From Pisaster brevispinus (Eukaryota > Echinodermata > Asteroidea > Forcipulatida > Asteriidae), in contig JAMKCF010000001.1 in NCBI GenBank assembly GCA_023634235.1, positions 10,674,258 to 10,738,257 on the forward strand: a stretch of 64,000 nucleotides of DNA, read 5' to 3'. Positions 56,569 through 64,000 of this stretch are shown one piece after another. The notes beneath the pieces were generated by a model, which worked only from the letters and a program-made list of their open reading frames with translations, had not been told where the DNA came from and did no database searches. A program made the position numbers and the translations under genes. Position 1 is the stretch's first letter, and each line of letters starts with the position of its first letter.

Positions 56569-59460
56569 TAACTAGACATAATTTTTGTTACACAACAAAA
56601 ACAAGGTGTTCGGCATGACGTTCAAATGTTAGATGTAACACTTTGCAACTGAGTGCATATAATGTTACACAATATTTTGACCACTTATTGATAATAAAGC
56701 AATCTGCAAGGCCCAAGGGTAAAACTTTATTCCATATAGAGAAACCATCTAAATTCTAGACCATATTGTTTGCAGACCTCAAAACGACACTGAGAATGTT
56801 TATTTTCATTTAAGCTTCCAGTTTTGACCAGAATTGAAGGTCACGCAGAGACACACTTTGTGTAATAGTTATACAAAATGCCAAGAGCTGTCATATGGTG
56901 CAAATATGTAGCAATTTTGGTTCTCCGGATAAGAATTGTTTAGATATAAAAGGTTAATTTAATGTTAGGACAACATCGATGTCACACTCAGGTCTAAGTA
57001 CAAAAGTGAAGTTTGAGGTTTTAACCCTTTTTGGTTAATGAGATATGAGTTTTGATGTATGGAGTATCGTCTTTCAGTTTTGACCAGGAGTAAAGGTCAC
57101 AGAGGGTCACACTTGTGAAAGATTTTAAAAAATACTCTGATGTCTTTCACATGGTCAAAAGATCTTGTATGTAGCAAAAATGGTTCTCCAGATTTGTTTT
57201 TTGTAAATCACATTGGTTTGATGTTATGACGTCATTGATGACGTCATCATCCCGAAAATCTTCGCGGTTTCATCGACACAATAAGGCCTGAGCACATGGA
57301 AGGTTTGAAGTCAAAACCCTTTATGGTTCACGAGATGATTTTTGCATATACAGTACATGTACATATACCTGAACGGGGGTTAGCATCAATTCAATCCGAC
57401 AGTTGAAAGTCATAACAAGATTGTAGACGAAATAAGGAATGCCCACCCATCTTTTTAACGATGATTTTGGAATAAAACTTACCATTTTAACCACCGTGTC
57501 TGAAGGGCAAACTCAGCGGGCCTAAGAACGTATTTGGAAGGCCAGTCACGTCGATCAACGTGACGTAGATCTCGGTATTTGGTGAGAAGCGAACCAATGT
57601 CGTTCTGTTTCGTTTAAGTTTTTGTCATGTATTAAAAGTCATACAAATCCCTAAAGCAGGTGGACACCTCAGTGAAACATCCACTTCTATTCCTTGTTTT
57701 CCATTAAGCCATCAGACGGACACAACGGAACTAAATTCACACTGAACTTTGAATGAGTTTGGGTTTTTATGTGCGGGACATGGTGTTGTTTAAAACGTAC
57801 AAGAATAAGCAACGCAGTGATGTAGATTTCCGAGGCAGCTTCTATCACAGAGCGAGCCAAAAATAATTTCCCAGCAGAGCGCGGGATAAAAGCATGAACA
57901 GTTATTTAATACAGCACCAACGTCCTTGTAAAAGGTACCACTTACATCTGTTAGGTGGGACTATTCCCACAGGCTTCGTGGACTTTGGACCTTGATGAAT
58001 AATGGAGTGGAACAGTCAGCTACATGTAAAGTGCTTTTCTCTATACACAAATTAAATGCAGTAAACACTAGCGTTGGCTGTAACGCCCGTTTAGGACCAG
58101 AAGTTAAGATCAAATTGGTATCATTTGTGTGCAAAAGTTTGAGCAGGTTAACAGACCTACAATCTGATATAAACATTGTGATAAAATAATACATGTAAGT
58201 AGTTCTCGAGATATGAATTTTTGAAATTTTAAACTTCCGGTTTATATCGGAAATCAGGGTCAAATGAGGTCACATTGTGTTGAGCGTTTTTAGAGTCATG
58301 ACAGGCCTATCCGATGATGTACTTATTGTGAAAATCCATTATGTGGTTTTGGAGTTATGAATTTTTCAAATATTAACATTTGAATTAATGTAACTCGACA
58401 TCTGATGACGCCACCATGACGTAACAAAAGCGGTTTCATCTCTTAATGAATATCTAACTATATGTGAAGTTTTAAGTTCATATGATTTTAGGAAAGGAGC
58501 TTTTGTTAGCGGACAATCGACGGCGAGAAGAAGTAAAAAAAAAAAACTAGACATAAGTTTTTGTTGCATAACAAAAACAAGGTGTTTGGTGTAGACATTT
58601 TCGAGTTAGCAGAGGTAGTGTTTTCAAAGAGAAAACCGAATAAACATAACTTAGAATAACAAATTGATACGTAAAGTGAATGGTAAAAGATTTCGAATTT
58701 GAAATAAAACACTTTGATAAATTTAAAAACCGATGAAATCATTCCGTTTTCATAGCTCATTTTATTATCAAGACATTGAGATTCATAAGTATCTGCTAAG
58801 TTTTTTGAAATTGTCACAGGTTTTCAGTTATTGTTTTGCTGGAATTGAAAGACGTATGGGTAAAACTTGTTTTCATATAGAGGGACCATCTGATTTCAAG
58901 ATCATATTGTTTGCAGGCCTCAAAACGAGGACCGGGGTGATTTTTTTCACTTAAGCTCTCAGTTTTGACCAGAATTGAAGCTCACAGGGAGACACAATTT
59001 GTGTAATCATTGGGGATAGTGCAAGTTATGTATATACAAATTTGGTTCTCCGGATAAAGGTTAATTTAATGTAAGGACGCCATCGAGTCGTCATCATCCC
59101 GAAAATAACTGCAGTTTCATCTACACACTCGGGTCTAAGTATGTAAAGTTGTAGGTCTCAACCCTTTTTTGGTTAATGGGATATGAAGTTTTTAAGTATG
59201 GAATAAGCATCTTTCAGTTTCGACCAGAAGTAAAGGTCACAGAGCTGCATAGGGTCACACTTTGTGTAAAATTAAAAAAATACACTCCATGGTCTTTCAC
59301 ATGGACCAAAGATCTGGTATGTAGCAGTTATAGTTTTCCAGATGTTTTTTTGTAAAAATTAAACATTGATTCAATGTTATGACGTCATTGGTGACGTAAT
59401 CATGCCGAAAACCTATGTGGTTTCATTGACACACTAAGGTCTAAGTACATGGTTAGCATA
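56569..59460 (+). repeat. Two diverged copies of a ~0.8 kb segment
   Basis: Copy A runs about 56569-57360 and copy B about 58548-59460. Shared landmarks in order: CTAGACATAA plus a TTTTTGTT/AACAAAAA hairpin, then AACAAGGTGTT; ATATTGTTTGCAG then CCTCAAAACGA; CAGTTTTGACCAGAATTGAAG; TTTGGTTCTCCGGATAA; ACCCTTTTTGGTTAATG (A; similar in B); TGACGTCATTG. Copy B carries indels relative to A. The sequence is non-coding, with periodic motif recurrence inside each copy (GACCAG-AAGG/TAAAGGTCAC). Confidence 0.75.
57421..58547. other. Non-coding spacer between the duplicated segments
   Basis: No gene. AT-rich, with short frames only. Confidence 0.5.
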
Positions 59461-59489
59461 AAGTCAAGATAACCCAGGGTTAACATTTA

Positions 59490-59945
59490 ATGCCAAATGA
59501 GTCTATAACTGAAAAAAGGTTAAAAATCAGTTGTATATTTCTTGAGATATGGTCCCACTTACGTTTGACCCGAAGTAAAGGTCAACATGGGGTCACAATT
59601 TCCCAAGGCTAATCTCCAATGCCCAAGGAGTCTAGAACTGAAAAAAGTTTGAAAATCGGTTGTGTAGTTCTTGAGATATGGTCCCACTTCCGGTTGACCC
59701 CGAAGTAAACGTCAACATGCGGTCACAGTTTCCCAAGGCTAATTTTCAATGCCCATGGAGTCTAGAACTGAAACAAGTTTGAAAATCGGTTGTGTAGTCT
59801 TGAGTTATGGTCCCACTTCCGGTTGACCCCCCAAAAAGGTCAACACGGGGTCACGATTTCCCAAGGCTAATCTCCAATGCCCAAGGAGTCTATAACTGAA
59901 AAAAGTTTGAAAATCGGCAGTGTACTTCTTGAGATATGGTGCTGC
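59490..59945 (+). repeat. ~128-bp tandem repeat
   Basis: About three and a half units, starting near 59544, 59672 and 59801. Each contains GAGATATGGTCCCACTT (GAGTTATGG in one), GGTTGACCCCGAAGTAAA, GGTCACAATTTCCCAAGGCT, AATGCCCAAGGAGTCTA and GTTTGAAAATCGGTTGTG. The last partial unit ends near 59945. A diverged partial unit reappears at about 60580-60630. Confidence 0.85.
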
Positions 59946-60836
59946 AAAGATTAACTAGTTAAATATTCAAATGAATCAATTAAGAATTTTTATAAACATT
60001 TACATTAAATTAGAGTTAAGCTTATGTTCTAAATCGTCGAGCGCCCCGGGCAACAGAATCACGACGTACATGTACATGTACACGTACACATATCCATGCA
60101 CAAGCCACTGTTTCAATACGCTATAGATCGATCTTTTTGTATAAATAGTGTGCAGCGACTGGTACCCAGAAGTCGGCTATTTTGTTACGGCATTTCGCGT
60201 GCATTTTTCTCTGTGTCGCAGGGCATCCTGACTACATTTTTATGAACGGAACCTTGTCTCCAAGACTCAATAATATGGCTAGCCATTGGTGTCCGATTTG
60301 TCACTGAATCGTTAATTATCGTGGAAATTTTTCTACTTTGATTAGTTTTAATGACCAGCAACATCTCTTATTAAAAGCAATTAACTTTTCAAAACAGTTT
60401 ATATAATTTAGGAAACTTATTCGTAATTTTAATTGAAAATATCGTGTTTTTGACTGTCAAAACATTTGCACTTTCAGCGCCATGTGTTTTGTACACAGAA
60501 CAAAAATGCGCCAACAAATGACGTCATGATGACATGACGGAGAATGTTAGGCCAGAATGAACATCTACAATACAAGACAAGTCCATAACCGAAAAGAAAA
60601 TTGGGATCGGATGTTTAATTCTTGAGATATGATTCGAACAATATTGCCTAATTAAATATTCATACGGCTGTCACGTGAATAATTAATTAAGAATGTTAAT
60701 CTAAATAAATCTGAAAATTAAGTTAGGCCATGAGCTTTAATATGGTATATGAGTTGTCTCTGTCTTATAATTTTAATTTGACATATGACAATTTGAAAAG
60801 TCAAGTGTTAAGTCAATACGATTTTGAGGAAAAAAA
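59946..60836. other. Non-coding
   Basis: AT-rich, with a run of ACATGTACATGTAC-like repeats near 60066. No gene. Confidence 0.5.
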
Positions 60837-60923
60837 GAATAATAATAATAAAAATAATAATAATAAACAAAAATAAAAAAATCGACGATTACAATAGCTG
60901 TTCCGACTGAAGTTCGGAACAGC

Positions 60924-60963
<40 letters not shown>

Positions 60964-61572
60964 TAAAAATCTCGACGATTACAATAGCTGTTCCGACTGA
61001 AGTTCGGAACAGCTAATAATAATTAAAAAAAATAAAAATCTCGACGATTACAATAGCTGTTCCGACTGAAGTTCGGAACAGCTAATAATAAAAAAAAATA
61101 AAAATCTCGACGATTACAATAGCTGTTCCGACTGAAGTTCGGAACAGCTAGTAATAATAATTATAAAAAAATTAAAAATCTCGACGATTACAATATCTGT
61201 TCCGACTGAAGTTCGGAACAGCTAATAATAAAAAAAATAAAAATCTCGACGATTACAATAGCTGTTCCGACTGAAGTTCGGAACAGCTAATAATACTAAT
61301 TATAATTTAAAAAAATAAAAATCTCGACGATTACAAAAGCTGCTCCGACTGAAAGTTCTGAACAGCTCATTATAATAATAATAAAAATAATAATAATAAA
61401 AAATAAAAATCTCGACGATTACAATAGCTAAAAAAAAAAGAAAAAAAAAAGAAAAGAAAAAAAACCCGAACAATAACAAAGAGTTGTTCGGGCTTAATGC
61501 CCGAACACCTAAACAATAATTTATAAAAAAACGAATTATAACAATAGTTGTTCGGGCTTAATGCCCGAACAC
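60837..61572. repeat. Hairpin array with two stem families
   Basis: Seven hairpins have arms AGCTGTTCCGA and TCGGAACAGCT and a 7-nt loop CTGAAGT: at 60896-60924, 60986-61014, 61055-61083, 61121-61149, 61195-61223 (one arm base changed), 61260-61288, and a degenerate copy at 61338-61367. Each is preceded by AAATAAAAATCTCGACGATT or close variants, and (AAT)n or A-rich DNA lies between them. An eighth unit is cut at ACAATAGCT and followed by an A/G run. Two further hairpins have a different stem, GTTCGGGC-TTAAT-GCCCGAAC, at 61486-61506 and 61550-61570. The unit spacing is 54-90 bp. Confidence 0.9.
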
Positions 61573-62972
61573 CTAATAATTGTTTGCACCAAAACATTGT
61601 CAGAACTTAAACATTTTTTATTTGGGCCAAACAAAATAATAGTCTCTGTTTTTTTAACATGTAAAACATGAAAATGTGTCAACACACTTTAAACGTACAA
61701 TTTTAACATCAAGAGTGCTTATATTTACGGGAAATGCAAATGTCTGAGCTTAAATCTTTTTCTAAACTTTTGAAACATCCATGAACACAACATTTCCCTA
61801 TTTTCATACAAATAGTTATATGTTTATAAAAGTGTGATAATTGACTCATGCTTTACCAACCACTCTAGAAATGAATGTTTATGTGAAGAGCATGGATCAG
61901 AGATTATTTATGCCAATTGCTGAGTTTCTATCATGAAAATTAGCATTTTTACATGGCTTGAAAGTCAAAAATAGCCCCAAATACTTGGTTTGGCCATTTA
62001 AAGTTTTTTTCTAGTATATCAGGCATTGGGGGTCAAACTTATTACATGTAAACATTGGATGATATAGAAAAGTACATGGAAAAAAAACTTTGAAAAAGTA
62101 CATTGGCGTATATTTTTTTTACTGAACCCTCACTGTGTTTCGGACGTTACACTATGTTAACATTTCAACTGTATTTTAATTTGTATGGCTGTAATTTGTT
62201 TGTTAGCATTTGCTGGCTTCAATGTACAACATGTTAACATTTTAGTGCAAACTCTGTACTCAAATAGCACCCAAAATATTTTTGCAGTGTATTTTATAAA
62301 CTGCAATACTTGTTGTACTATAAATTTGATCCATATGGTTTAGATCTATGTATACTACTTCCCAATGGTGCATATTTAATGGAAAAAAATAAATTGTGAA
62401 CTTGATTGCAGTTGAAACATTACCCTAAAATTACACTAAACTGCATACTAAGCCTTTTATGGTACACAGGACAATGCTTTGTTGTTGTTTCGGACTATAC
62501 TTGATGTTAACGTCTCATTCAGTTTACAAACTTTGCTGAGGTCTCATCTGTTTGTTGTGTTATTTTTGTTAAAATTAGATCAGTACAGTCATAGTACAAT
62601 CTCAAGTAATAATTGAAAAAGTGCATGAATCAATTATGGAAGAATTATTGCAAGACATCTTGCAGGTTCATGTAGCTCAGTGGAGGTTGAGGAGGTTTTT
62701 TTTAAACCAGTTGCTTGCATATATAACCCCTGTTATAGCAACTCCCTTTAAAAAAAGATAGTGAGGTCTTCTTGCTTGTTTGTGAGCTTGAACTGGAAAC
62801 TGGGTTGTGTTGGGTGTTTTACTGTCTAGTTCTCGAGTCTGGAATGTTCTTTGCATCCATATTGACTCTTTTAAAGCTTTTAGAGTGGGTCTGCGCATAG
62901 TCAAAGGAGATGCTATTCGCATCCGAGCAGGCCATTTGTAAAATTTGATTGTCCCTCTCTGTGCTGTTATAG
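61573..62972. other. Mostly non-coding
   Basis: AT-rich. One open plus-strand frame at about 62824-62938 (RVWNVLCIHIDSF, then GDAIRIRAGHL) is followed by a stop and may be an exon. Confidence 0.4.
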
Positions 62973-63076
62973 TTACCAGGTTGAGGCTGGATGTAGAACC
63001 AAGCATGGACCCAAATCTGAAGGAAGATTTGACAGTATCCAGGCACAAAGATGGAGACTATTTCATTTTGGCCCAG
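62973..63076 (+). CDS. Candidate exon of unknown gene
   Basis: Acceptor GCTGTTATAG before 62973 and donor GCCCAG|GTATAG after 63076. One frame is open and protein-like: TRLRLDVEPSMDPNLKEDL, then SRHKDGDYFILAQ. A second frame is open too, so the choice is by composition only. Confidence 0.3.
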
Positions 63077-64000
63077 GTATAGAATTTTGTTATGTTGGTT
63101 TAACACACAGGTGTGGGTGCACTTTATTAAGACACTTGGAGGTTGGAATAGGTAAAAAAGTGAAGGAAACAATTTCTGTCTTTAAGTCAATAAGTATGAT
63201 CAATCTTGGCCATCAAGAAGGACGTGTTAAGAATTGCTTGCAACTCTTCTTGTTTGACCGTTTGTAGTAGAACTCAAGGTGGCAGTTTGGGGGGGGGGGG
63301 CAATGGTAGAGGAGGTTCTGGCTGTAGAGAGTTTAGCGTGCATGTAGAAGTTTTAGAAAGTGGTGAACTCTATGTATAGGCTTAGTTGATTGACAAGTTA
63401 AATTCATTGAACTAGAGTATAAAAATGGCCTCTCAGGTGTTGAAAATGGTGTTTACTTATTTTGTAACCTGTGAATTACAAGTAAACAACCTGGAATGCA
63501 CACCTACATGTAATAAAAAACATCAAAAACAAGCAAACAAATGGGAAAAAAAGAAAAAAAAACATTACCAGCAGCAAGAGGAAGGGTTAAGAATAGGACA
63601 TCAGCTTTAATTTTACATCAAATTTTTCCCCTCATTTGAACATTTCTGATGATAAAGCTGTGTGTTAACACTATGATGTAACATCCAAAACGTGCTTACA
63701 GTGCCCCCAGAAAGTATTATTAATATGGCCAAAGAATTCTGATGGGTAGTTGTATTTGAACAAGTTTTAGTTTTAATAAAAGTATGGTTGTTTTAAAGCA
63801 ACCCAACAATGCCACGCCCCACATACGATAAAGTATCTTTAAATGCTTCATTGTTACCAGTTTAATATTGTAGAAAGGTTTAAAAGCTGATGGTAAATTT
63901 GGATTTTGGCATTATATACATGTTAGTTTCACATTTAAACTAAATAAAATGATTGAAATAATTTTCTTAACATGACACAAAAAAGAAAAAGTTGATATAA
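63077..64000. other. Non-coding to the window end
   Basis: Contains a G run at 63288-63300 and A-rich tracts near 63545. No supported gene. Confidence 0.5.

Noticed and set aside
60837..61572. Possible CRISPR array from regularly spaced palindromic repeats
   Set aside because: Spacers are A/T microsatellite rather than unique sequence, the context is eukaryotic and there are no cas genes.

Overview
This is eukaryotic, AT-rich, intron-bearing DNA packed with degraded mobile elements. The mix of families points to a marine invertebrate, and I would guess a deuterostome such as an echinoderm or hemichordate: a DIRS/Ngaro-like tyrosine-recombinase retrotransposon, a Polinton/Maverick, a Penelope-like element, an L2/CR1-like LINE, piggyBac and hAT relics, and the word ACATGTA recurring throughout. 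The species call is inference. No ordinary single-copy housekeeping gene is recognisable, and I see no rRNA or tRNA gene.

Layout. 0-6.9 kb: two hairpin/CTAG modules resembling Helitron 3' ends, then mostly non-coding DNA with a promoter-like spot near 5.34 kb. 6.98-10.82 kb: a decayed DIRS/Ngaro-like retrotransposon on the minus strand (Gag, RT, RNase H, tyrosine recombinase). 11.8-13.5 kb: a 1.7 kb strand-asymmetric G/T repeat that changes unit in blocks. 13.57-14.15 kb: an SGNH-hydrolase relic. 14.82-18.04 kb: a three-exon transposase-like pseudogene on the plus strand. 18.46-18.64 kb: a foldback. 19.4-26.2 kb: small candidate minus-strand exons and a 743-bp piggyBac derivative with TTAA duplications. 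26.8-31.6 kb: a partial Polinton (packaging ATPase, PolB, N-terminal Pol-associated ORFs). 31.9-33.4 kb: an unknown plus-strand gene with a TATA box, flanked by copies of one motif. 33.9-36.5 and 47.2-48.3 kb: phase-compatible exons of a minus-strand gene resembling a tyrosine-recombinase-fold protein family. 39.7-46.85 kb: a Penelope-like element split by a 3.38 kb DNA transposon with inverted repeats and an ATA duplication. 48.9-50.95 kb: a ~60-bp satellite interrupted by an L2-like LINE. 51.2-53.5 kb: a PHD-finger gene relic. 55.07-56.56 kb: an hAT relic. 56.57-60 kb: a diverged segmental duplication and a ~128-bp tandem repeat. 60.84-61.57 kb: an array of hairpins of two stem families.

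How it fits together. Most open reading frames are transposon proteins broken by frameshifts, stops or deletions, so the window is a record of nested insertions. The strongest non-textbook signals are the split minus-strand recombinase-fold gene, whose exons keep matching phases while a Penelope element and perhaps a Polinton sit between them; the orphan gene at 32.34 kb; and the hairpin array at 61 kb.
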